Shown here: positions 34,389-42,128 of the stretch, piece after piece
Numbering within the stretch: the first letter of the stretch is position 1
Layout: each line of letters begins with the position of its first letter
Assembly: GCA_020060215.1 (NCBI GenBank)
Contig: JAGVAP010000140.1
Coordinates: 1 to 50,963 of the forward strand
DNA: 50,963 bases
DNA from: Deltaproteobacteria bacterium
Lineage (GTDB): Bacteria; Desulfobacterota; DSM-4660; Desulfatiglandales; HGW-15
Direction of reading: 5' to 3'
Position numbers and translations under genes: made by a program
Notes under the pieces: generated by a model
What the model was told of the DNA's origin: nothing
What the model saw: the letters and a program-made list of their open reading frames with translations, nothing else
The model's database searches: none

Positions 34389-34616
34389 TCAGGCCGGTCT
34401 GCCCTTGTACACGATGGTCAGGGGGAGCGCGATCCTCAGCCTGACGGCTCCCTCGTGAGGGCACTCCTCCACGCAGGCGTTGCAGTGCCAGCACTCATCC
34501 GGGTAGGTGACGGAGGGGATCTCGCCTTTTACGGAAGGATAGAAGACATCGCTCGGACAGGCTTCCGCGCATTTGCCGCATCGCTTGCAGAATTCGGGTT
34601 GAATCACCGGGGGCAT
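34389..34616 (-). CDS. 2x[4Fe-4S] ferredoxin, AprB-like N-terminal type
   Basis: The 75-residue protein binds two clusters: CKRCGKCAEACP and CWHCNACVEECP. The spacing and the context CVEECPHEGAVRLRIALPL resemble the ferredoxin part of adenylylsulfate reductase beta subunit, without its C-terminal tail. The start ATG at 34616 lies three bases after the stop of the FAD flavoprotein gene, so the two probably form one flavoprotein/ferredoxin complex in which this subunit carries electrons. Confidence 0.88.
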   Translation of the reverse strand: MPPVIQPEFCKRCGKCAEACPSDVFYPSVKGEIPSVTYPDECWHCNACVEECPHEGAVRLRIALPLTIVYKGRPA

Positions 34617-34619
34617 GGC

Positions 34620-36281
34620 CTATCCCTTCAGTCTGCGCCATTCAAGAACAGGTCGTTCGCCGGTCTTGCGAACCACCAGGAGGTTTTCGAGCAGGGGATT
34701 GGCAAAGGGGTAATCCGGGCGCACGTGTTTCCCCCTTGTCTCCCTCCTCTCGCGAGCCGCGAGAAAGATGAGGGTCCCCACCTCGATCATGTTCAGCACC
34801 TCGAGCGCCCTGCCGAGCTCGTGGGGGTTCCTCGCGACCATGGTCGTGCGGGCCTTTTCCTCCAGGCGGCCGAGGATCTCCAGACCCGCGCTCAGCAGGG
34901 TTTCGGACCGAACCAGCCCGGCATAGTCCCACATGATCTGCTGGAGGAGCACATTGGCCTCCCGCCAGTCCGGCCCTCCGGTCCGGTTTCGCATATCCTC
35001 GAAGAGACCGGCTCTTTCGTCGAGCCCGGCCTTCGCATCCTGGTCCTGCACCGGGTCTCTGCGGCGGGCGAATTCGGCGCTGTTCTCACCGGCGATCCAT
35101 CCGAAGACCGCGGCGCCCGAGATCCCGCCGAAGAACTCATCCCCCGCTGCATAGACGCCCGGCAGGGAGGTCTCGGCCTTTTCATTGTAGAGGACGCCGC
35201 CCCTTGGGAAAAGCTCGTGCTGGTAGGTGGTGAATTCGATCGGGTTCTTCCGGATGTCGATCCCTTCCTCTTCCATGGAATGGAGAAAGGAGGTGTTCCC
35301 TTCGTTTTTCAGCCAGTGCACCATGTAGGCGAGCTCTTCGTCCGTCAGGCCGTCGCAGTCCATGTAGACCGGCCCTTTTCCCGTCCTGTGATAGTCCAGG
35401 AAGATGTCCTGGTAGACATCCACCACAGGGTCGCCGTACTTGTTGTCGGGCCTCGTCACGAAGGGTCCCACGGGCTTTCCCTGGGGATCGCGAAGGACCC
35501 CCGCCCATGTGGCCTTTCCGGCCTTGGCAAAATACTTCGGGCCGCAGCGGATCAGCGGGATCTCGATGCTCGCGAGCTCTGCGCCGGCCCGAAAAGCCAT
35601 GGCCCTGCCGTCTCCGACGCAGACCGGGGACAGACGGGTATTGAAGAGCCATGCCGGGGTGGAGGCGGGATAGAGCCGCATGACCGATCCCGTGCCGATG
35701 ACCACGCTCTTGGCCTCGATGGCGACGGCCGTGTCCGTGCGCGTGTCGACCGCCACGGCCCCCGTGATGCCCGATCGCCCGCGGATCAGATCGAAGCACA
35801 TGGTGCGGTTCAGGACCTCGACCCCCCGTTTGACCGCCTCTCTGGTGAGGACCTTCTTCTGGTCCTTTCCCGCATAATGGAGGTGCATGAGGATTTCACC
35901 GGGAAGCCCGTGGCCCGCGAATTCGTAGCGCCCCCGGTACTTCATGGGGATGCCCCACCGGTCCCAGAGGCCCACGATCTCCTCGGATCGCTCCAGCCAT
36001 GTCCGGATGAAGGAGCGGGGGCGAAGACCGCCCTGCTGGCCGCGCTGGAATTCGTCGACCACGGGGTCCAGGTCCGGCCCATGGACCTCGGGGATGTAGC
36101 ACATGAAGTGGTCGTTCCCGAGTCCCCCGGAACCGCTGAAGAGGATGTTTCCCTTCTCGGCGATGATCACCCTGCAGCCGCGCTCCGCCGCGCGGATGGC
36201 GGCCATGAGGCCTGCGATGCCGCCCCCGACGCAGAGGACGTCGGTGGACAGCAACTTCCGGGAAAGGGCGGTCTTGCTCAT
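34620..36281 (-). CDS. FAD-dependent AprA/FrdA-family oxidoreductase
   Basis: The 553-residue flavoprotein has the dinucleotide motif VLCVGGGIAGLMAAIRAAER, a substrate/FAD block SGSGGLGNDHFMCYIPEV, and the second FAD segment LPGVYAAGDEFFGGISGAAV followed by FGWIAGENSAEFA. GPVYMDC lies in the capping domain region. It resembles the adenylylsulfate reductase alpha or fumarate-reductase family, but the operon with hydrolases and TRAP genes argues against sulfate respiration. The ATG at 36281 follows GAGGGGATC, and the upstream frame extension is not credible. The partner is the small ferredoxin encoded three bases downstream. The substrate is unknown. Confidence 0.85.
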   Translation of the reverse strand: MSKTALSRKLLSTDVLCVGGGIAGLMAAIRAAERGCRVIIAEKGNILFSGSGGLGNDHFMCYIPEVHGPDLDPVVDEFQRGQQGGLRPRSFIRTWLERSEEIVGLWDRWGIPMKYRGRYEFAGHGLPGEILMHLHYAGKDQKKVLTREAVKRGVEVLNRTMCFDLIRGRSGITGAVAVDTRTDTAVAIEAKSVVIGTGSVMRLYPASTPAWLFNTRLSPVCVGDGRAMAFRAGAELASIEIPLIRCGPKYFAKAGKATWAGVLRDPQGKPVGPFVTRPDNKYGDPVVDVYQDIFLDYHRTGKGPVYMDCDGLTDEELAYMVHWLKNEGNTSFLHSMEEEGIDIRKNPIEFTTYQHELFPRGGVLYNEKAETSLPGVYAAGDEFFGGISGAAVFGWIAGENSAEFARRRDPVQDQDAKAGLDERAGLFEDMRNRTGGPDWREANVLLQQIMWDYAGLVRSETLLSAGLEILGRLEEKARTTMVARNPHELGRALEVLNMIEVGTLIFLAARERRETRGKHVRPDYPFANPLLENLLVVRKTGERPVLEWRRLKG

Positions 36282-36289
36282 CGATCCCC

Positions 36290-37276
36290 TCACATGTGCA
36301 TCAGGCGAAGGATGTTCCCTGAAAAGATCTGCTCTTTTTCCGAATCGGGGATGCTCAGCGATTCGATGGAGGTGACGGCTTCGTCGATGTCCCCGATCAC
36401 ATGGGGGTAGTCCGAGCCGAGGATCATGCGGCCGGGACCTGCAAAGGCGTAGGCGCACATGAGGGCCGGCTCAAAGAAGCTGACCGTATCGTAATAGAAT
36501 TTCCTGAGGTAATCCTTGGCCGGGCCGGAGATGTTCTTCTGGCACTCGGGGTAGGCCTCGTAGCAGTTCTGGATCCTCTCGGCCAGGTAGGGTATCGCCC
36601 CGCCCAGGTGGGAGACGATGAATTTCAGCCCCGGGAACCTCTCGAGCACGCCCCCCATGACCAGCCGCGCCACGGCCACGCAGAGCTCCACTTCGAAGCC
36701 GATCATCGGCCCCAAACGGTAATCCCTGTAGGTCTCCCGATCCCTCGGCGCCCGCGGGTGGATATGGATGGGGAGATCGTACCCGGAGATGGCCTCGTAA
36801 AACGGATAGAACCGCCGGTTGTCCAGATCCATGCCGTTGATGTTGGTTCCGATGCAGGCGCCCCTGAGCCCCAGCTCCTCCACGCTGCGGCGGAGCTCCT
36901 TGACGGTTCGCTCCGGATCGATGAAGGGCAGTGTTGCAAAACCGATGAAGCGATCGGGGTGCCGGCGGCAGAGCGCGGCGGTCTCGTCATTTACCGTCCT
37001 GGCCAGGCTCTCACCGACCTCCTCGGGGAAGATGTCGACGCTCGGAATGGAGAGCGTCAGGATCTGCATGTCGATCCCGGCCCTCTCCATGTCCGAAAGC
37101 CTCTCTTCGATGTGGGTCATGGGAGGCGTGATGGTCACCACCCGGTTCCCGTGCTGAACCAGGATCTGCCGTCCCCATTCATCCTTCTCAATGGAGACAC
37201 CCCCGGATGAGCCTTCCTTCTCCAGTCGCTTCAGGAACCGCTCGGGATAGTAGTGGTTGTGCACATCGATCTTCAT
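36290..37276 (-). CDS. Amidohydrolase-2 family metal-dependent hydrolase/decarboxylase (ACMSD-like)
   Basis: The 328-residue TIM-barrel enzyme opens with the metal-binding H-x-H in MKIDVHNHYYPERFL. It has FIGFATLPFIDPERTVKELR, IHIHPRAPRDRETYRDYRLG carrying the next His ligand, LKFIVSHLGGAIPYLAERIQ and the final Asp region ILGSDYPHVIGDIDEAVTSI. This is the ACMSD/gamma-resorcylate-decarboxylase branch, which removes carboxylates from aromatic or cyclic substrates or hydrolyses C-C and C-N bonds. It is eight bases from the flavoprotein gene and seven from the M20 gene. The activity is not predictable beyond the family. Confidence 0.88.
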   Translation of the reverse strand: MKIDVHNHYYPERFLKRLEKEGSSGGVSIEKDEWGRQILVQHGNRVVTITPPMTHIEERLSDMERAGIDMQILTLSIPSVDIFPEEVGESLARTVNDETAALCRRHPDRFIGFATLPFIDPERTVKELRRSVEELGLRGACIGTNINGMDLDNRRFYPFYEAISGYDLPIHIHPRAPRDRETYRDYRLGPMIGFEVELCVAVARLVMGGVLERFPGLKFIVSHLGGAIPYLAERIQNCYEAYPECQKNISGPAKDYLRKFYYDTVSFFEPALMCAYAFAGPGRMILGSDYPHVIGDIDEAVTSIESLSIPDSEKEQIFSGNILRLMHM

Positions 37277-37283
37277 AAGACAC

Positions 37284-38813
37284 TCAGTTGATCGACCTGC
37301 CTGGAACCGCCTCCCTCTCGATCCCGTACAGTTTCTTGAACGTGGGGATGGGAACCCCCTTCACCGGGTCTTTGTAGGGGAACTGTTTGAGGTATTCTGC
37401 GTGCTCCGCCTTGGCCTGCTCAACCACCTTCTCGTCGGCAAAGAGGGCGAGGGCGCTGGCCGCCATCCACTTGCTCGCCTGCAGCCCGGCCTTCTCGGCC
37501 GGCTCGCTCTTTCCCTGGCAGACCAGCTGCCAGGAGTGCCCCGGCGTCCTGTAGGCCCAGGTAGCGGCGCCGAAGCTCATGGTGGGCGCGAGCCACGAGA
37601 CATTTCCCTGATCCGTGGAGTGCTTTCCCAGGGGCACATCCGGGAACCTCCGCGCCAGGTCCGGGGCCTTGATGTCGGTGCTGTAGGCCTTTCCCTTCAG
37701 CTCGAACTTGAGGGACTTCACGATGTCCTCCCCGTACTTCTGGTCCTGTTCGGTGAAGGGCGGGGTTCCGATCCGCTTCATGGCATCGTACCCCACCTTG
37801 CAGAGCGTGCTGTTGGGCAGGACTTCATAGGTGGCCGCGAGGAGATCGTAGCTCACCTTGGTCTCGGTCATCAGCGCCGCGCCGTCGGCGATCCTCTTCA
37901 TCCATTCGAAGATCTGCTCGACCTGGCTGCGGTGGGGCGCCCTGATAAAGTACCACGTCTCGGCGAACGGGGGGACCACGTTCGGCACCTGACCACCGCT
38001 GGTGGTGACCGCGTGGATCCTGGCCTGCTCGAGGATATGCTCCCGCATGAAGTTGATGCCGATGCTCATGAGCTCCACCGCGTCCAGCGCGCTCCGTCCG
38101 TGTTCGGGGGCGGTCCCGGCATGGGACGCCCTGCCGCGAAACTGGAACTTCGCGCTGTTCAGGGCAAGGCACGACCTGTGATCGATGGTGTTGCTGTCCC
38201 CGGGGTGCCAGGAGATGAACGCATCGGCCCCGTCGAAGACCCCTGCCGTCGCCATGAAGACCTTGCCCATGAGGGTCTCCTCCGCAGGGGTGCCGTAGAC
38301 CTTCACGGTCCCCTTGATCCCATGTTTCTTCATGGCCTCGGCAGTCGCAATGGCAGCGGTGCAGCTGGTCGTTCCAAAGAGATGGTGCCCGCAGCCATGG
38401 CCCGGGGCCCCTTCGATGATCGGCTGCTGCTGAACTTTTCCCGCGACCTGCGAGAGGTTGGGGAGGGCGTCGTACTCGGCAAGGAAGCCGACCACGGGCT
38501 TTCCCGAACCCCATGTGGCGACAAAGGCCGTCTCCAGCCCGCCAACGCCCTTCTCGACCTTGAACCCGTACTTCTCCAGGTAGCTGATGAGCTTCGCCGA
38601 GGACTTGAATTCATCCAGGCTCAGCTCGGGGTTGTCCCAAAGGTACTGGGTCATTTCGGAATAGGTCTTCTTCAGCCCGTCGATGAACTGGATCGCCGTG
38701 GCCTCGGCCTTGCTCGGCTCGGAGGACCAACTCGGCTGTGCGGGTAAAATCATGAGCAGGATCATTAGGATAATCGACGCGGGCCATTGGAAGGATCGAT
38801 CTCTGTCCATCAT
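37284..38813 (-). CDS. Secreted M20-family amidohydrolase (AbgB-like)
   Basis: The 509-residue protein starts with a signal peptide (QWPASIILMILLMILPAQPS) and has the M20 di-metal core: VVGFLAEYDALPN, APGHGCGHHLFG, VYGTPAEETLMGK and FISWHPGDSNTIDHR. The dimerisation domain carries FRGRASHAGTAPEHGRSALD, and the final metal-ligand region is PLGKHSTDQGNVSWLAPTMS. AbgB-like members cleave p-aminobenzoyl-glutamate and similar amides. Export suggests that it hydrolyses an amide in the periplasm to release the molecule then captured by the TAXI-TRAP system. The ATG at 38813 follows AAGGAGGTCC. It is the first gene of the operon. Confidence 0.9.
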   Translation of the reverse strand: MMDRDRSFQWPASIILMILLMILPAQPSWSSEPSKAEATAIQFIDGLKKTYSEMTQYLWDNPELSLDEFKSSAKLISYLEKYGFKVEKGVGGLETAFVATWGSGKPVVGFLAEYDALPNLSQVAGKVQQQPIIEGAPGHGCGHHLFGTTSCTAAIATAEAMKKHGIKGTVKVYGTPAEETLMGKVFMATAGVFDGADAFISWHPGDSNTIDHRSCLALNSAKFQFRGRASHAGTAPEHGRSALDAVELMSIGINFMREHILEQARIHAVTTSGGQVPNVVPPFAETWYFIRAPHRSQVEQIFEWMKRIADGAALMTETKVSYDLLAATYEVLPNSTLCKVGYDAMKRIGTPPFTEQDQKYGEDIVKSLKFELKGKAYSTDIKAPDLARRFPDVPLGKHSTDQGNVSWLAPTMSFGAATWAYRTPGHSWQLVCQGKSEPAEKAGLQASKWMAASALALFADEKVVEQAKAEHAEYLKQFPYKDPVKGVPIPTFKKLYGIEREAVPGRSIN

Positions 38814-39040
38814 GGACCTCCTTGAAAGAGCTGAAGTAGGCGCCCGACAGGCGCCTTCGTTGGGAGAGTGGTGAGCCGCTGTCTTGGTTCAGCAGAGTTT
38901 AGAGAATCGGTCGTTTTGTGTCAACCATTCCCTTCCGCGGCAGTGAGGAGAACACGCGCCTGTTCTTTCTCTCTGTGACCGGTCTGCGGTCCGTGACGAA
39001 GCGGGCGAGAGGCGATCTCTTTTCAGCGAGAAGCCGCCCA

Positions 39041-39802
39041 CTACCCTTTCCGCGACCGGCTGCAGACGGGACACCCCTGCATCCGCAGGGGTTTATCCAG
39101 GTGGCTCTGCGCGAGCAGGGGTTCGTTCCGGAAGATCTCCTCCGTGGGACCGTCCGCCATGGCCCGGCCCTTGTAGATCACGATGGTCCTCTCACAGAGA
39201 TCGAGCACCATGTCCAGATCGTGGGTGGCAATGATCTTGGTGTGTCTGAACGTCTTCAGGAGGCCGACAAGGTGGCGTCTGGCCTTCGGGTCCAGATCGG
39301 ATGTCGGCTCATCCATTACCAGGATGTCCGGCGACATGGAGAGGACCGTGGCAATCGCCACCGCTCGCTTCTCTCCCCGGGAGAGCTTGTAGGGGGGGCG
39401 ATGCTTCAGGTGAAGGGCCTCCACGGTGGATAGGGCCTGGTCCACCCGCCTCTCCACCTCCTGCTCGGGCAGACCCAGATTGAGCGGGCCGAAGGCCACA
39501 TCGTCATACACCGTCGGCATGAACAGCTGATCGTCGGGGTCCTGGAAAACCATGCCCACGGTGCGCCTTACCATCGAAAGGGTCTTTTCGCTCAGGGGAT
39601 AATCCCCGATCCGTATCTCCCCCTCTTTGGCCGGCAGATATCCGTTGAGATGAAGGAGCAGCGTCGACTTTCCGGCCCCGTTCGCCCCCACCACGGCCAC
39701 GGATTCCCCATGGGTGATCCGGAAATCGATCCCCTGCAGGGCGGGCGTGCCGTCCGGGTAGTTGTAGCGCAATCCTTTGACTTCAACGATATGATGGCTC
39801 AT
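39041..39802 (-). CDS. cbiO: Ni/Co ECF-type ABC transporter ATPase CbiO
   Basis: The 253-residue ATPase has Walker A VVGANGAGKSTLLLHLNGYL, the Q-loop FQDPDDQLFMPTVYDDVAFG characteristic of ECF/CbiO ATPases, signature YKLSRGEKRAVAIATVLSMS, Walker B ILVMDEPTSDLDPKARRHLV and H-loop IIATHDLDMVLDLCER. It works with CbiQ and CbiMN to import cobalt or nickel. The signature is LSRGE rather than LSGGE. The ATG at 39802 follows AGGTGATCC, and a longer frame to 39910 is unsupported. A 258-base gap with TGGAAT-type low-complexity repeats separates it from cbiQ. Confidence 0.92.
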   Translation of the reverse strand: MSHHIVEVKGLRYNYPDGTPALQGIDFRITHGESVAVVGANGAGKSTLLLHLNGYLPAKEGEIRIGDYPLSEKTLSMVRRTVGMVFQDPDDQLFMPTVYDDVAFGPLNLGLPEQEVERRVDQALSTVEALHLKHRPPYKLSRGEKRAVAIATVLSMSPDILVMDEPTSDLDPKARRHLVGLLKTFRHTKIIATHDLDMVLDLCERTIVIYKGRAMADGPTEEIFRNEPLLAQSHLDKPLRMQGCPVCSRSRKG

Positions 39803-40060
39803 GACCGGATCACCTGCGCCCTGCAGTTTTGTTTTTTCGGGACAAGGGGATGAAGACAAACCGGAGTGATGGAAATATGGGAATCGTGGAACGTCGGGAA
39901 AGGACAACAAGCGAGGGCCTTAAGATGAACCGCCGCAGATCGCTCCAGCTGCTTTGAAAGCCATTGTTCCGTCATTCCAGGATTCCAACATTCCAGGGCA
40001 GGTCTTCCTGCCGAGCCCGTCGTCTCCGGCTCGGTCCGGAGGCCGGGGGGGGGTTCCACA

Positions 40061-40858
40061 TCACACAAAAATGCTCCCGACCCATCGGGGCAGATGGACC
40101 AATCGCATCCCCACGAAAAGCGCCGACCACCCCAGGACAAAGGCCGCTTCCCTTCCCCCGATCCTCAGGTGTTTCAGCAGACGGACCGTGCCGTCGAAAC
40201 CCCTGCAGAGCATGCAGAGATGGATGCGCTGGGCCCGGTCCAGGGTCCGCAGGAGCAGGCTTCCCGCCAGCGAGCCGTATACCCTTATCCCCATCCCCTT
40301 GCCCCGGAACGAACGCAGGGAGCGGGCCCTCACCATCCGGGAGCCCTCGTCCGCAAGGACAAAGAGATAGCGATACAGGAAGAGGAGCTGCATGACAAAG
40401 ACGCGTGGCACACCCATTTTCTCCATGGCCATGCAGACCGGGTTGAAACCGGTCGTCGCGATCAGGATCAGCGCCGCCCCCACCGTAAGCAGAAACCGAA
40501 GGACGATGGAGGAAAAAGAGATCCATCCTCCGGAGACCTCCAAGGATCCGACCCGAAGCATCACTTCCGTGTCGACCAGGGGGTTGAAGATCCCGATGAG
40601 GAGGGCAAAAGGGGAGACGAGCAGCACCTTTCGTGCGATGATCCCCGGCGGCAGGCCCCCGATCGCAATCATCGCGAACGGATACACGAAAAAGGGCAGG
40701 AGTCCGGAGACTTCATACCGGCCGAAGGAGACGACGCAGACGATGAAGACCGCGGAGGTCAATACCTTGGCACGGGGGTCCAACCGGTGGACCGGCGTAT
40801 CGCGATTCGCGATCGCATCCATCGCCCCCAGGTCGAAGGTTGCGGAGTCGAGCTTCAC
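40061..40858 (-). CDS. cbiQ: Ni/Co ECF-type transporter transmembrane protein CbiQ
   Basis: The 265-residue membrane protein has the CbiQ N-terminus TPVHRLDPRAKVLTSAVFIV, several TM helices and the coupling motif regions MVRARSLRSFRGKG and RTLDRAQRIHLCMLCRGFDG, which contain the Ala-Arg-Gly-type contacts to CbiO. The start is a GTG at 40858 overlapping the cbiMN stop as GTGA (40855-40858). It transmits ATPase movements to the substrate-binding CbiM part. Confidence 0.9.
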   Translation of the reverse strand: MKLDSATFDLGAMDAIANRDTPVHRLDPRAKVLTSAVFIVCVVSFGRYEVSGLLPFFVYPFAMIAIGGLPPGIIARKVLLVSPFALLIGIFNPLVDTEVMLRVGSLEVSGGWISFSSIVLRFLLTVGAALILIATTGFNPVCMAMEKMGVPRVFVMQLLFLYRYLFVLADEGSRMVRARSLRSFRGKGMGIRVYGSLAGSLLLRTLDRAQRIHLCMLCRGFDGTVRLLKHLRIGGREAAFVLGWSALFVGMRLVHLPRWVGSIFV

Positions 40859-41895
40859 GGCTGCGATCCTGTCACGCCCTTTCTCCTGCGCCGCCTCAGG
40901 GGAAGGGCGATGAGAAATGCCGTTGCCAGGGTGATCGCTCCCCCCAGGAGCCCCGACATGGAGGTCCCTGCATCCACGACGGGCCATGACTCCTCCTCCG
41001 GTGGTTTCTCCTCCCCCGCCTTGAAACCGTAGTCCGGCAAGACGGCCGTCTTCTCCTGGATGGTCTCGAGAAGGTGGTGGATACCCCGGCTCGGGGACTC
41101 CAGCCGCTCTTTTCCGGTCAATGACGAAACGGCCCATTCCAATCCGTCCGGATGGGCAGAGGCGAACCACGCGAAGAATCCGGCCAGAAGGACGGCGGCC
41201 AGCGCAAAACCGGTCCACACCGGCCTGAGCGATGCACCTCCGGCCGGCCCCCGGGTTTTGCCGGCCAGGATCTCCGGCCGAGCCTTCCGGATGAAAAGCA
41301 CCACGGCGGCCGTGACCAGCCCCTCCATAAACCCGATAGCCAGGTGGATGGGTTGCATCAGGAGGAGAAAGCTCGAGAAGGAGAGATCCGCCACGCCCGA
41401 GAGGGCGGTCTGCACCACCACCCCCAGGGCCCCCAACTGCAGGGCGACCACGGCGGAGAGCGTACTTCCGAGGATAATCCGGCGCCGGGTCGGCCTGGAT
41501 CCCGCAATGGGGCGATAGACAAGGGGGTATGCCGTCATGGCGGGGAAGAAGCCGAGATTGAAGATGTTGCACCCCAGGGCCAGGAGCCCGCCATCGGCGA
41601 AGAACAGGGCCTGGACAAACAGGACCGAACCGATCGTGAGAAAGGCGGCGTAAGGCCCCAGCAGTATGGAGAGGATCATTCCCCCTCCGATATGGCCGCT
41701 GGATCCTGTTCCCGGGATGGTGAAGTTGATCATCTGGGCGGCGAACACGAACGCCCCCAGCACCCCCATGAGAGGAACCACCCGGTCTTCGAGGCTCCCC
41801 TTCACCTTTTTCGAGCTCAAGGCGATGAGGCTCGCCGATGCAGCCCACATCGTTCCCCCCACCGCGGGAGAGATGAGGGCATCCGCCATGTGCAT
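40855..41895 (-). CDS. Ni/Co ECF substrate-binding subunit, CbiM/NikM fused to a CbiN/NikN (PDGLE) domain
   Basis: The 346-residue protein starts MHMADALISPAVGGTMW. His2 at the N-terminus is the invariant metal ligand of the CbiM/NikM family, which also fixes the start at 41895 (AGGAG upstream) rather than at 41934. It continues with FTIPGTGSSGHIGGGMILSI carrying the second metal-binding His, and ALFFADGGLLALGCNIFNLG. At about residue 230 a second part begins with a TM helix and HPDGLEWAVSS, the PDGLE motif of NikN/CbiN, followed by a final TM. Nickel versus cobalt cannot be decided from the motif alone. Both are needed in this organism: Co for corrinoids, Ni for hydrogenases or CODH. Confidence 0.9.
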   Translation of the reverse strand: MHMADALISPAVGGTMWAASASLIALSSKKVKGSLEDRVVPLMGVLGAFVFAAQMINFTIPGTGSSGHIGGGMILSILLGPYAAFLTIGSVLFVQALFFADGGLLALGCNIFNLGFFPAMTAYPLVYRPIAGSRPTRRRIILGSTLSAVVALQLGALGVVVQTALSGVADLSFSSFLLLMQPIHLAIGFMEGLVTAAVVLFIRKARPEILAGKTRGPAGGASLRPVWTGFALAAVLLAGFFAWFASAHPDGLEWAVSSLTGKERLESPSRGIHHLLETIQEKTAVLPDYGFKAGEEKPPEEESWPVVDAGTSMSGLLGGAITLATAFLIALPLRRRRRKGVTGSQP

Positions 41896-41916
41896 GATGC
41901 TTCTCCTATGGATAGA

Positions 41917-41958
41917 AAAAGGCCACGAACGCACTTCTCATGACCTTCGTGGCCTTTT
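41917..41958 (-). terminator. Leader hairpin with T-run upstream of the Ni/Co transporter (possible attenuator)
   Basis: On the transcribed strand AAAAGGCCACGAA pairs perfectly with TTCGTGGCCTTTT over 13 bp with a 16-base loop, followed by one more T, and ends about 20 bases before the start codon. It is terminator-shaped. The sequence also belongs to the common CCACGAAG class of intergenic palindromes, so a regulatory role is not proven. Confidence 0.55.
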
Positions 41959-41961
41959 CGG

Positions 41962-41977
41962 CCGGGCTTCTGCCCGG
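41962..41977 (-). other. Small leader hairpin CCGGGC-AGAA-GCCCGG
   Basis: A perfect 6-bp stem with a tetraloop lies directly 5' of the larger leader hairpin in the transcript. The two could form a small metal-sensing or attenuating leader, but I do not recognise a known riboswitch consensus. Confidence 0.4.
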
Positions 41978-42008
41978 ATGGAGATCAGACTATGGGAAAA
42001 GGGGCCGG

Positions 42009-42033
42009 GTGTCAATATTATTTATGTTGTCAC
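42009..42033 (-). promoter_or_regulatory. Operator-like palindrome and promoter of the Ni/Co transporter operon
   Basis: GTGTCAATA and TGTTGTCAC are 9-base arms that pair at seven positions around a 7-base spacer. On the transcribed strand the palindrome ends in ATTGACAC, so it overlaps a TTGACA -35 element that is followed at 17 bases by a weak TAGTCT -10. The position suits a metal-responsive repressor such as NikR, but the spacing does not match a NikR motif I can recall with confidence. Confidence 0.5.
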
Positions 42034-42128
42034 GGGTGCGCCGTGGGGCCTTCCACAGGATGAGGCTGGTCGATTCCTCCGCGGATCTTCGACCTCTCCA
42101 GCCTACAGCGCGACCCCCCGCGCCGCTC

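Noticed and set aside
34389..36281. Dissimilatory adenylylsulfate reductase (aprBA)
   Set aside because: The beta-like protein lacks the C-terminal tail and the operon contains hydrolases and TRAP genes instead of sat or qmo.
39803..40060. TGGAAT-type short repeats between cbiO and cbiQ as a CRISPR or tandem array
   Set aside because: Units are 7-10 bases, degenerate and irregularly spaced; no conserved repeat/spacer structure.
41896..42128. Cobalamin riboswitch upstream of the Ni/Co transporter
   Set aside because: The leader is only about 110 bases and I could not find the conserved B12-box-like core. Only hairpins and a palindrome are seen.
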